From NCBI RefSeq assembly GCF_003347205.1, contig NZ_QQBJ01000026.1, forward strand, positions 62,001 to 126,000: a DNA stretch of 64,000 bases. The letters run 5' to 3'. Every line of letters begins with the position of its first letter. Positions within the stretch are counted from its first letter, which is position 1. Below are positions 1 through 8,124 of the stretch, in pieces. Made by a program: the position numbers and the translations under genes. The stretch comes from Mycolicibacterium moriokaense. Its GTDB lineage: Bacteria; Actinomycetota; Actinomycetes; Mycobacteriales; Mycobacteriaceae. Under the pieces are notes generated by a model. The model was given only the letters and a program-made list of their open reading frames with translations. It had not been told where the DNA came from and searched no databases.

Positions 1-633
1 ACGCCGTTCGTCATCGAACGGGACGGAAAGCAGATCACCACCGTCGTCGACGTGGTCGAAACCAAGCGCTACACCTCCGAGACGGCGAACACCCCGTCGA
101 CCGTCGGCACCATCGGGGTGGCGGCCGCTGAGTACGGGCCCATCGAGTACACGCACTACAACCCGGTGACCGCGATCCCGGGCACGCTGTCGTTCACCGG
201 TGACCTCACCGTCGAGTTGGGTAAGTCGCTGGCCAAGATCCCGACCAAGGTCGGGGCGCTGGTGCATTCCATCGGCGGCGGCGAGCGCGATCCCGAGACA
301 CCGATCAGCGTGGTCGGGGCGTCGATCATCGGCGGCGACGCCTTCGAGCGCGGCCTGTTCATGGCGTTCTGGTTCTTCCTGGCCCAGCTGAACTTCGTGC
401 TCGGCGCGGTCAACCTGGTGCCGCTGCTGCCGTTCGACGGCGGCCACATCGCGGTGGCGGTGTACGAGAAGATCCGGAACATGGTTCGCAAGGCGCGCGG
501 CATGGTGGCCGCGGCACCCGTGAACTATCTCAAGCTGATGCCCGCCACTTACGTGATCCTGGTGGTCGTGGTGGGCTACATGCTGTTGACGGTGACCGCC
601 GACGTCGTCAACCCGATCCACCCATTCGAGTAG
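1..633 (+). CDS. rip1: Site-2 zinc metalloprotease Rip1 (3' part)
   Basis: This is the C-terminal 210 residues of an M50 intramembrane protease; the frame is open from the first base, so the start and the HExxH zinc site lie outside the window. The family cuts membrane-bound anti-sigma factors and other substrates inside the membrane. Visible here are the end of a PDZ-like region and a hydrophobic helix followed by [15 protein letters not shown] (about nt 412-456), the conserved motif whose Asp is the third zinc ligand. A last membrane segment ([13 protein letters not shown]) sits just before the stop. ispG follows after 9 nt. The order rip1-ispG-acetyltransferase is the usual mycobacterial one (Rv2869c-Rv2867c), which supports the identification strongly. 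Confidence 0.93.
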   Translation, partial: TPFVIERDGKQITTVVDVVETKRYTSETANTPSTVGTIGVAAAEYGPIEYTHYNPVTAIPGTLSFTGDLTVELGKSLAKIPTKVGALVHSIGGGERDPETPISVVGASIIGGDAFERGLFMAFWFFLAQLNFVLGAVNLVPLLPFDGGHIAVAVYEKIRNMVRKARGMVAAAPVNYLKLMPATYVILVVVVGYMLLTVTADVVNPIHPFE

Positions 634-642
634 GAGACAACG

Positions 643-1809
643 ATGGCCTCCGGCCGAGAAATAGGGCTAGGCATGCCGGCACCACCCGCGCCGACCCTGG
701 CCCCGCGGCGCAAGACCCGTCAGCTGATGGTTGGCGACGTCGGCGTCGGCAGTGACCATCCGATCGCGGTGCAGTCGATGTGCACCACCAAGACTCACGA
801 CGTGAACAGCACGCTTCAGCAGATCGCCGAGCTGACCGCGTCCGGCTGTGACATCGTCCGGGTCGCGTGCCCGCGTCAGGAGGACGCCGACGCGCTGCCC
901 GAGATCGCCAGGCACAGCCAGATCCCGGTGATCGCCGACATCCACTTCCAGCCCAAGTACATCTTCGCCGCGATCGACGCCGGATGCGCCGCGGTGCGCG
1001 TCAACCCCGGCAACATCAAGGAGTTCGACGGCCGGGTCAAGGAGGTCGCCAAGGCCGCGGGCGCGGCGGGGACCCCGATCCGCATCGGCGTCAACGCCGG
1101 CTCGCTGGACAAGCGCTTCATGGAGAAGTACGGCAAGGCCACTCCGGAGGCGCTCGTCGAATCGGCACTCTGGGAGGCCTCGCTGTTCGAGGAACACGGG
1201 TTCGGCGACATCAAGATCAGCGTCAAGCACAACGATCCGGTGGTGATGGTCGCCGCCTACGAACAGCTTGCCGCGCAATGCGATTACCCGCTGCACCTCG
1301 GCGTCACCGAGGCCGGCCCGGCGTTTCAGGGCACGATCAAGTCGGCGGTCGCCTTCGGCGCGCTGCTGTCGCGGGGGATCGGCGACACCATCCGGGTGTC
1401 GCTGTCGGCGCCGCCGATCGAAGAGGTCAAGGTCGGCAACCAGATCCTCGAGTCGCTGAACCTGCGCCCGCGCTCGCTGGAGATCGTGTCGTGCCCGTCG
1501 TGCGGGCGCGCGCAGGTCGACGTGTACACGCTGGCCAACGAGGTCACCGCGGGCCTGGAGGGCATGGAGGTTCCGCTGCGCGTCGCCGTGATGGGATGCG
1601 TCGTCAACGGCCCCGGTGAAGCGCGCGAGGCGGACCTCGGTGTCGCGTCCGGAAACGGCAAGGGCCAGATCTTCGTCAAGGGCGAGGTCATCAAGACCGT
1701 CCCGGAGCACCTGATCGTCGAGACGCTCATCGAAGAGGCGATGCGAATCGCCGAAGAGCAGGGTCCGCAGGCAAGTGCAAGCGGTTCGCCGGAGGTGACC
1801 GTAAGCTGA
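643..1809 (+). CDS. ispG: 4-hydroxy-3-methylbut-2-enyl diphosphate synthase
   Basis: IspG (GcpE) reduces the cyclic diphosphate MEcPP to HMBPP in the non-mevalonate isoprenoid pathway in the cytoplasm, using a [4Fe-4S] cluster. The 388-residue product is nearly collinear with M. tuberculosis GcpE (recalled length about 387). The cluster ligands are visible as CPSCG (Cys284, Cys287) and [10 protein letters not shown] (Cys319, plus the Glu). The N-terminal TIM-barrel motifs [10 protein letters not shown] and [12 protein letters not shown] are intact. The start is the ATG preceded by AGGAGA. The gene follows rip1 after 9 nt and probably shares its transcript. Confidence 0.97.
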   Translation: MASGREIGLGMPAPPAPTLAPRRKTRQLMVGDVGVGSDHPIAVQSMCTTKTHDVNSTLQQIAELTASGCDIVRVACPRQEDADALPEIARHSQIPVIADIHFQPKYIFAAIDAGCAAVRVNPGNIKEFDGRVKEVAKAAGAAGTPIRIGVNAGSLDKRFMEKYGKATPEALVESALWEASLFEEHGFGDIKISVKHNDPVVMVAAYEQLAAQCDYPLHLGVTEAGPAFQGTIKSAVAFGALLSRGIGDTIRVSLSAPPIEEVKVGNQILESLNLRPRSLEIVSCPSCGRAQVDVYTLANEVTAGLEGMEVPLRVAVMGCVVNGPGEAREADLGVASGNGKGQIFVKGEVIKTVPEHLIVETLIEEAMRIAEEQGPQASASGSPEVTVS

Positions 1810-1861
1810 ACATGACCCTGTGACCGGGGTCTGTTGCCGCAGGTGTGCAGAAAGAGTCCCG

Positions 1862-2716
1862 ATGTCGGCTCCACCGCTATTCCGCTTCGTCGATGAACGA
1901 CGGGTTTCAGTGGTGCGCGACGTCGGCGCGGTGCGGCAGGTGCTCGACGCCGACCCGGTCGGAAGCTGCATGGTGGCGTCCCGGGTCGCCGAGCACGGCG
2001 TCGACCCCAGTGCCATCGGCGGCGAACTGTGGTCGCGTGGGCGCGCCGCCGAGTCGCTGTGCTACGCGGGCGCCAACCTCATCCCGCTGCGCGGTGCGGC
2101 GGCAGACCTGCACGCGTTCGCGGACAAGGCGGTCAGCGCCGCGCGGCGGTGCTCGTCGCTGGTCGGGCGCGCGGAGTTGGTGATGCCGATGTGGCACCGC
2201 CTCGAACACGCCTGGGGCCCGGCCCGTGACGTGCGGGAGCGGCAGCCGTTGATGGCGCTGGCGACCGCCCCGCACTGCCCGACGGACCCCGCGGTGCGCC
2301 CGGTGCGGATGGAGGAACTCGACGCCTACCTGGTGGCCGCCGTCGACATGTTCATCGGCGAGGTCGGCATCGATCCGCGCATCGGCGACGGTGGGCGCGG
2401 CTATCGGCGGCGGGTCGCTGGCCTGATCGCCGCGGGCCGCGCCTGGGCCCGGTTCGAACGCGGACAGGTGGTGTTCAAGGCCGAGGTCGGCTCACAGTCG
2501 CCCGCCGTCGGCCAGATCCAGGGCGTATGGGTGCACCCCGACTGCCGGGGCCGCGGCCTGGGCACCGCGGGCACCGCCACGCTGGCCGCGGCCGTGGTGC
2601 GCAGCGGGCGCATCGCCAGCCTGTACGTCAACGATTTCAACACGGTTGCTCGCGCCACCTACGACCGAATCGGCTTCGCCGAAATCGGCACCTTCGCCAC
2701 CGTCCTGTTGGACTAA
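1862..2716 (+). CDS. GNAT acetyltransferase, Rv2867c type
   Basis: A 284-residue protein with an N-terminal DUF4081-like region and a C-terminal GNAT fold. The acetyl-CoA loop is VWVHPDCRGRGLGTAGTATL, followed by YVNDFNTVARATYDRIGF. I chose the ATG at 1862 because the protein then begins MSAPPLFRFVDERRVSVVRD, as I remember the M. tuberculosis homologue beginning. A GTG at 1820 would add 14 residues that do not look conserved. It sits 52 nt after ispG, as in other mycobacteria. The acetyl acceptor is unknown. Confidence 0.9.
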   Translation: MSAPPLFRFVDERRVSVVRDVGAVRQVLDADPVGSCMVASRVAEHGVDPSAIGGELWSRGRAAESLCYAGANLIPLRGAAADLHAFADKAVSAARRCSSLVGRAELVMPMWHRLEHAWGPARDVRERQPLMALATAPHCPTDPAVRPVRMEELDAYLVAAVDMFIGEVGIDPRIGDGGRGYRRRVAGLIAAGRAWARFERGQVVFKAEVGSQSPAVGQIQGVWVHPDCRGRGLGTAGTATLAAAVVRSGRIASLYVNDFNTVARATYDRIGFAEIGTFATVLLD

Positions 2717-2756
2717 CCAACGCGCACGCCCAGGGTGGTTGGCTACGCTTCACGCC

Positions 2757-3428
2757 ATGACCGACGACGTGCAGAAGGCCGAACGCCGAGAGATCGCCGA
2801 CACGCTGGTCCGCGCGCTTGAACGGCGCCACGAACTGCTCGACGTCATCGTCGAGTCGGAGGACTACGACTCCGCTGTCGAGGCCATCGCGTCCATGCTC
2901 GGCACCTCGTCCGCGGGCGGCGAAGCCGTGCTGCGGTTGTCCTTCGACCGGCTGACGAAGGTGTCGCGTCGGCGGATCCGCGACGAACTCGAGGACCTGA
3001 ACCACGAGCTGAGCTTCACCAAGGGCGACAGCCAGCTTGCGCCCGGCGAGAGTTTGACGCTGCGCCCGTTCTCGGCGGCCGCCGACCGCGACATCTTCGC
3101 CGCGCGGACCGACGATGTCCGGGCGGCGGGCGACGGATCCGGTGCGCCGGCCGGTGACCTGGACGACGAGATTCGCGCCGCCGTCGGCCGGGTGCACGCC
3201 GAGGAGGCGGTCTGGCTGGTGGCCATCGACGGGTCGGACAAGGTTGGCATGGTGTTCGGCGAGCTGGCCAGCGGCGAGGTCAACGTGCGCATTTGGATCC
3301 ACCCCACGTTCCGCAAGCAGGGTTACGGCACTGCGGCACTGCGCAAGTCGCGCTCGGAGATGGCGGCGTACTTCCCGGCGGTGCCGCTGGTGGTGCGCGC
3401 ACCGGCGGCAGGCCCACTCGGCGCCTGA
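2757..3428 (+). CDS. GNAT-like protein with gyrase A-like helical N-terminus
   Basis: A 223-residue protein starting at the ATG at 2757. Residues about 15-80 are helical and resemble the short helical segment of DNA gyrase subunit A that reads roughly 'LD.VI.LIR.S....EA...L...LS..QA.AIL.MRL.RLT..ER.KI..E...L'. Here this appears as HELLDVIVES, then AVLRLSFDRLTKVSRRRIRD and ELEDLNHEL. Residues about 140-223 look like the second half of a GNAT domain: VWLVAIDGSDKVGMVFG, then IHPTFRKQGYGTAALRKS (acetyl-CoA loop Q/R-x-x-G-x-G/A). The gyrase resemblance is by eye. In M. tuberculosis I recall the relFG toxin-antitoxin pair at this spot, so the gene belongs to an accessory slot. The partner and substrate are unknown. 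Confidence 0.75.
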   Translation: MTDDVQKAERREIADTLVRALERRHELLDVIVESEDYDSAVEAIASMLGTSSAGGEAVLRLSFDRLTKVSRRRIRDELEDLNHELSFTKGDSQLAPGESLTLRPFSAAADRDIFAARTDDVRAAGDGSGAPAGDLDDEIRAAVGRVHAEEAVWLVAIDGSDKVGMVFGELASGEVNVRIWIHPTFRKQGYGTAALRKSRSEMAAYFPAVPLVVRAPAAGPLGA

Positions 3429-3458
3429 GCGTCGCCACCGATTTCTGCGCCCACCCTC

Positions 3459-3518
3459 ATCGATTCTGCGGGCAGATCGACTTTCTGAGTCGAATCGCGA
3501 TCTCCCTGCAGAATCGAT
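3459..3518. repeat. Nested palindrome upstream of pbp lipoprotein
   Basis: Perfect 11-bp arms ATCGATTCTGC (3459-3469) and GCAGAATCGAT (3508-3518) enclose a second arm pair AGATCG/CGATCT (3474-3479, 3498-3503). Overlapping this is a perfect inner hairpin TCGACT-ttctg-AGTCGA (3477-3493). There is no T tract. It may fold as a terminator-like or REP-like structure, or bind a dimeric protein. A further imperfect copy of the outer arm lies at about 3440. Confidence 0.7.
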
Positions 3519-3576
3519 ACGAATGCGCGGTGTGCCTCCACTGATTTGAGGTCTCGGGTTCGTAACATTTGTCTCA

Positions 3577-5394
3577 ATGGCAACTTGGTTCACATCTGCA
3601 ACACGGATCGCAGCTCTTCTCTCGGTCGTGGCCGTCGCCGCATCCCTTGCCGCGTGCACGCCGAAACCCGCCGGGCCGGAGCCTGCGGCCGAGGAGTTCT
3701 TCGCGACCCTGGCCACGGGCGACACCGGCAAGGCGTCGCAGCTGACCGATCGCCCGGAGGACGCGCGAGCCGCGCTCAACGAGGCCTGGGCCGGGCTGCA
3801 GGCCACCTCGCTGGACGCGAAGGTGCTGGGCTCGAAGTTCACCGAGGACACGGGCAGCGTCTCCTACCGCTACACCTGGCACCTGCCGAAGAACCGGACG
3901 TGGAGCTACGACGGCGAACTGAACATGGTCCGGAACAACGGGAAGTGGGAGGTGCGCTGGGCCGCGACCGGGCTGCACCCGAAACTCGGTGAGCACCAGA
4001 CGTTTGCATTGCGCGCCGACCCGCCGCGGCGTGCGTCGGTCAACGAGCGCAGCGGCACGGACGTGCTGGTGCCGGGCAACCTTTACGAGGTCGCGCTGGA
4101 CGCCAAGGCCGCGGGCGCGTACCTGATGACGACCGCGACCGCGCTAGTCGCGGCGCTTCGGCCTTTCGACGACACCTTGGACCCGCAGAGGCTCGCGGAG
4201 CAGGCCAGTTCGACCCGGGGGCCGCTGAAGCTGATCACCCTGCGCCAGGCCGACCGCGACCAGGTGGCCGCGGTCCTCGGCGACCGCCCGGGCCTGGTCA
4301 TCACGCCTCAGGCCGAATTACTGCCCACCGACGACCATTTCGCCCCGACCATCATCAGCGAGGTCAAGAAAGCGGTGGTGGACGACCTCGACGGGCAGTC
4401 CGGCTGGCGCGTGGTCAGCGTCAACCAGAACGGTGCCGAAGTCGACGTCCTCAACGAGGTACCGGGGGCTCCCGCGCCGTCCGTCACGATCAGCCTCGAC
4501 CGCGCCGTTCAGGACGCCGCGCAGAACGCCGTCAACGGAGTCACCGGCAAGAAGGCGATGATCGTGGCGATCAAGCCGTCCACCGGGGAGATCCTCGCCG
4601 TCGCCCAGAATCCCGACGCCGACGTCGACGGTCCCACCGCGACGACGGGCCTGTACCCGCCGGGATCGACGTTCAAGATCATCACCGCCGGCGCGGCCAT
4701 CGAGCGCGACATGGCAACGCCCAATACACTTCTCGGCTGCCCGGGCACGGTCGACATCGGGCACCGGACGATCCCGAACTACGGCGGCTTCGATTTGGGC
4801 ACGGTGCCCATGTCGCGGGCGTTCGCGAGTTCGTGCAACACCACCTTCGCCGAGCTGGCCAGTCAGATGCCGCCGCGGGGACTGACCCAGGCCGCGGCAC
4901 AGTATGGAATTGGACCGGACTATCAAATCGACGGCATCACAACGGTTTCCGGCTCGGTCCCGCCGACCGTCAACCTGGCCGAACGCACGGAGGACGGCTT
5001 CGGTCAGGGTAAGGTGCTGGTCAGCCCGTTCGGCATGGCGATGGCGGCAGCGACTGTGGCGGCGGGAAAAACCCCTGTGCCGCAACTGATCGAGGGCAGG
5101 CCGACGACGGTCACCGGCGACCATGGCGACATCACGCCGAAGATGCTCGACGGGTTGCGGCCGATGATGCAACTGGTGGTCACCAACGGCACCGCCAAGG
5201 ACATCAACGGGATGGGCGATGTACGCGGCAAGACCGGTGAGGCCGAATTCGAGGGCGGCTCACACTCCTGGTTCGCCGGCTATCGCGGGGACATGGCGTT
5301 CGCGGCCCTGATCGTCGGGGGCGGCAGTTCGGAGTACGCGGTGCGCATGCTGAAGTGGATGCTGGAGAGCTTGCCGCCGGATTACCTGGCCTGA
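3577..5394 (+). CDS. Penicillin-binding lipoprotein (Rv2864c type)
   Basis: A class B penicillin-binding protein, a cell-wall D,D-transpeptidase anchored as a lipoprotein. The 605-residue product starts with a signal peptide ending in the lipobox SLAAC. An NTF2-like MecA_N-type domain (about 30-150) and a dimerisation region follow. The transpeptidase domain has all three active-site motifs: S364-T-F-K367 (PPGSTFKII), S419-C-N421 and K552-T-G554. Its length matches the M. tuberculosis homologue (about 603). The start is the ATG at 3577. The catalytic residues are intact, so it should bind beta-lactams. Confidence 0.95.
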   Translation: MATWFTSATRIAALLSVVAVAASLAACTPKPAGPEPAAEEFFATLATGDTGKASQLTDRPEDARAALNEAWAGLQATSLDAKVLGSKFTEDTGSVSYRYTWHLPKNRTWSYDGELNMVRNNGKWEVRWAATGLHPKLGEHQTFALRADPPRRASVNERSGTDVLVPGNLYEVALDAKAAGAYLMTTATALVAALRPFDDTLDPQRLAEQASSTRGPLKLITLRQADRDQVAAVLGDRPGLVITPQAELLPTDDHFAPTIISEVKKAVVDDLDGQSGWRVVSVNQNGAEVDVLNEVPGAPAPSVTISLDRAVQDAAQNAVNGVTGKKAMIVAIKPSTGEILAVAQNPDADVDGPTATTGLYPPGSTFKIITAGAAIERDMATPNTLLGCPGTVDIGHRTIPNYGGFDLGTVPMSRAFASSCNTTFAELASQMPPRGLTQAAAQYGIGPDYQIDGITTVSGSVPPTVNLAERTEDGFGQGKVLVSPFGMAMAAATVAAGKTPVPQLIEGRPTTVTGDHGDITPKMLDGLRPMMQLVVTNGTAKDINGMGDVRGKTGEAEFEGGSHSWFAGYRGDMAFAALIVGGGSSEYAVRMLKWMLESLPPDYLA

Positions 5395-5409
5395 GCCCGG
5401 CTGTCGAAA

Positions 5410-5604
5410 TCAGCTCTCGCAGGCGATGCCATCGCCGTCGCGATCGCCCCCGGACCAGTAGTCGGGATCACCCTGCGGGATGTCATATCGTCCGTCCTGG
5501 TGCGCCTGCGTGCAGTTTTTGTATGGACCCGCGGCGAGAACCGAAGGAGCAGTCCCGAAACCGGCCGCCACAAGTGCTACAGCGACCACAATTGCTTTGA
5601 TCAT
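5410..5604 (-). CDS. Small secreted excalibur-domain protein
   Basis: A 64-residue protein with a signal peptide (MIKAIVVAVALVAAGFGTAPSVLA) and a mature part of about 40 residues. It ends in GGDRDGDGIACES, the excalibur signature: a Ca-binding DxDxDG loop followed by a C-x-E end. A Cys earlier in the domain (KNCTQAH) probably pairs with the last Cys. The ATG at 5604 gives a clean signal peptide; an upstream ATG at 5652 would spoil it. It converges on the penicillin-binding lipoprotein with a 15-nt gap. Excalibur domains are found on extracellular nucleases and surface proteins; no enzyme domain is present here. Confidence 0.85.
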   Translation of the reverse strand: MIKAIVVAVALVAAGFGTAPSVLAAGPYKNCTQAHQDGRYDIPQGDPDYWSGGDRDGDGIACES

Positions 5605-5813
5605 GTGTCCAACCTCGACTAGTGCTTCTGGCTCGACCCCTCGACCGGGCAAAAGATTAACGCAAGAGTCAAGATCAGGTAGTCATATTGGGATGCAACC
5701 TTTTATGTGATCACGGCAGTCAATTCACAGCCAGTAGAGCAAACTCTTCTTTAATGACGCGGCGGCCAGTTAGGCACCGCCTTTGCCGCGCGTGTAATCG
5801 CACAGCAAACTCG
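5605..5813. other. Intergenic, AT-richer stretch without a gene
   Basis: About 209 nt, clearly less GC-rich than the surroundings (for example around 5690-5755). It should hold the promoter of the excalibur gene and the 3' end of the sulfotransferase transcript. A short inverted repeat CGCGGC (5758-5763) / GCCGCG (5785-5790) could be a weak terminator. I see no coding potential. Confidence 0.5.
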
Positions 5814-6995
5814 CTACGTCAACGGCTCGCTGGGCACGCTGTAGCGCTGCTGGTAGGCGGCGACCTGCTCGCGCAACTGTGCGGCGTCGAGGCCGGTGTC
5901 GGCCCAGCTGTAGCGCCCGCCGCCGCCGTCGCCCGGATGCGCGGCGAGATGCTCGCGCATCCGCTGCTCGGCGATCGGCGTCAGCTCACGGCCCAGCCGG
6001 CCGTACAGCGACCTGATCGTGGCGAACGGGTCGCGCATGAAGTCGGCGAACTGTACGTCGATCACCTGACCGGCGGGCAGGGACTCGCGCAGCGTCATCC
6101 CGCGCTGCAGGCCGACGACGATCTCCTCGCACGACTGCACGGCGCAGTCGGCGATCGTGGTGTCGTCGGAGGCCATCCGGCGCAGGTGATTGGTCAAGGC
6201 ACTGATGGACGAGATGACCTTCAACGGGTCGCGGTGCGTCTGCACGATCACGGCGTCGGGATAAGTCTGCACCAAGGTGTCGAGCGTCCACAGATGTGCC
6301 GGCGATTTCAACAACCACTGACCGCGGACACCGGATTGTAAGTGCTGCAGAAAGATTCGGTGAAATCGGTAGGCTTGGTGGTGGTCGGCCTCGTACAGCA
6401 GCCATTTGTAGTAGCTCGGCAGCCGGTACTGCACCGAGAAGATCATGGAGACGAACTGCGAGGCGGTGATCCGCACACACTCCTGGCCGACCTGTGCGCC
6501 CATCGGGTGCCAGCTCATGAAACCGGGGATGATCTGCTCGCTCATCTCCAAGGTGGCCTGCGTTTCGGCGATGCGCGGGTCGGTGTCGTATGTGTCGGGC
6601 GCAGGCACCGGAAGCGGCGCGTCGACCTCCCACGTCAGCGGCGGCCGCATCTGCGGGTCCTGGGCGAGCAGGTCGAACAGGATCGTGGTCCCCGTGCGCG
6701 GTTGTCCGACGATGAAGATGGGCTTGTCGATCTTCTGCTGGGCGACCTCGGGGTGGGCCTTGCGCCAGTCCACGACCTGCAGCCGATTCTTCAGTGCTCT
6801 AACCAGATCCAGCGCCGCCATCTCTACACCGAGATCGTTCAGTCGCGCCTCCTGCGTGAGGCCCTCGCACAGCCTGCCCAACCCGTCGCGCCAGGTTTCG
6901 TTTTCGTCGAAGTCCGTCCCGAAGTCGTCACTGCCCGCCCAGTCGACGGCCTGCTGGATCAGGGCGGGCGGGTCGAACCGCTCGGCGGCGCTCAC
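5814..6995 (-). CDS. PAPS-type sulfotransferase family protein
   Basis: A 393-residue member of the large sulfotransferase family that is expanded in mycobacteria. The 5'-phosphosulfate loop is FIVGQPRTGTTILFDLL, and a 3'-phosphate site is likely at VQTHRDPLKVISS. Family members move sulfate from PAPS to a lipid, sugar or steroid; the acceptor here is unknown. The start is the GTG at 6995, which overlaps the stop of the upstream DUF1214-type gene (GTGA). The two genes are therefore translationally coupled and probably act together. Confidence 0.88.
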   Translation of the reverse strand: MSAAERFDPPALIQQAVDWAGSDDFGTDFDENETWRDGLGRLCEGLTQEARLNDLGVEMAALDLVRALKNRLQVVDWRKAHPEVAQQKIDKPIFIVGQPRTGTTILFDLLAQDPQMRPPLTWEVDAPLPVPAPDTYDTDPRIAETQATLEMSEQIIPGFMSWHPMGAQVGQECVRITASQFVSMIFSVQYRLPSYYKWLLYEADHHQAYRFHRIFLQHLQSGVRGQWLLKSPAHLWTLDTLVQTYPDAVIVQTHRDPLKVISSISALTNHLRRMASDDTTIADCAVQSCEEIVVGLQRGMTLRESLPAGQVIDVQFADFMRDPFATIRSLYGRLGRELTPIAEQRMREHLAAHPGDGGGGRYSWADTGLDAAQLREQVAAYQQRYSVPSEPLT

Positions 6996-8083
6996 GGTGT
7001 GGCCTTGCCCGCGCGAACCTCGACGGAAACCTTTGGCGCATCGGGGTTGTCCAGCCAGCGGAATACCACGAAGCCGCGACGCCTGCCCCCGGTGTCCAGC
7101 CAGTGCCCGTGGCCGAAGTCCTTGGCGCCGATGGCAATACGCACCACCCCGTCGGGGTCGGGCGTCACACCTGCATTGGTGACCGAGCTGTGTCTGCGGC
7201 GCGGTTCGAGGCACTCATGCCAAACGTTTTCCAGTGTGACGTTCCAGTAGCGGGTGTTGGGCGGTTCGAATTCGAGCACCAGCGACTCGTCGTCCTCGAG
7301 TCGGAAGGTGCCGAGCATGTAGAGGTTGTCCGGTGTGGTGTCGGCCGCGCCGAGGTCGGCCGCCTCAGAGGTGACCAACGTGTTCGGCTGCTGCAACAAC
7401 TCGGGTTTGATGGTGCGGTGCAGCGTGGTGAGCTTCATGATGGTCCAGGCCATCGCCGTGAACTGTTCTGCCGCTTCGTCATCGGTCAGCGGTTGCGGCG
7501 GGCGCGGGTCCAGGCTGTCGATGCGTAGGGTAGCGGCTTGCTCGGCGTCGGCGTCGGCAATGTACTCACGCACCACGATCGATGTCGCATCCGCCGGAAT
7601 CTGCACCCACTGACCGCCGTCGAGTTCCGCGGCCGAAGGCTGCGTCGCTGAGAACACCAGCGCGAACTTCCCTTCGTCCAAAGTCAGATCGGTGTCGCTG
7701 ACATAGGCGGCCATGCGGCGCGGTGTCATGCCCGTACCCGCAAGCACCTGGAGGCCGAGATAGGCGGTGGTGCCTCGGGAGCCGGTGACCCGGTAGGACC
7801 GGTCGCCGCGGATCATGGCGAGCAGGTACTGCCCGTCGGGGTTGGGCCCGCCGATCAGCCGGGTGGGGGAGCACATGTCGAAGAACCACGGCAGTTCGGG
7901 GTCCGCCTCGACGGTCAGCTCCGAACACAGCGCGGTGACGCGGGAGAGCACGCCGAGGCCCTCGAGCAGTTCGCGTTCGTCCTCGGCGTCGGCGGTCACG
8001 ATTGCCGTGATGTCGCCGATCATCTTCTGGACGAAGGCCCACGCCTCGACGGTCTTGGGCGCCCACGATTTGTCGTTCGTCAC
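6992..8083 (-). CDS. DUF1214-type protein
   Basis: A 363-residue soluble protein without a signal peptide. The C-terminal part (YWNVTLENVWHECLEPRRR, then DPDGVVRIAIG and GHWLDTGGRRRGFVVFRWL) resembles DUF1214/DUF1254 proteins. These are often next to sulfotransferases or lipid genes in mycobacteria and have no firm biochemical role. It begins at GTG 8083, lies 41 nt downstream of the large LuxR regulator on the same strand and overlaps the sulfotransferase by 4 nt. The three genes may form one transcript. The family assignment comes from motif resemblance only. Confidence 0.75.
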   Translation of the reverse strand: MTNDKSWAPKTVEAWAFVQKMIGDITAIVTADAEDERELLEGLGVLSRVTALCSELTVEADPELPWFFDMCSPTRLIGGPNPDGQYLLAMIRGDRSYRVTGSRGTTAYLGLQVLAGTGMTPRRMAAYVSDTDLTLDEGKFALVFSATQPSAAELDGGQWVQIPADATSIVVREYIADADAEQAATLRIDSLDPRPPQPLTDDEAAEQFTAMAWTIMKLTTLHRTIKPELLQQPNTLVTSEAADLGAADTTPDNLYMLGTFRLEDDESLVLEFEPPNTRYWNVTLENVWHECLEPRRRHSSVTNAGVTPDPDGVVRIAIGAKDFGHGHWLDTGGRRRGFVVFRWLDNPDAPKVSVEVRAGKATP

Positions 8084-8124
8084 GAAGAGACAACTATCAG
8101 TACAACGACGACGCTGTGGGTGAA

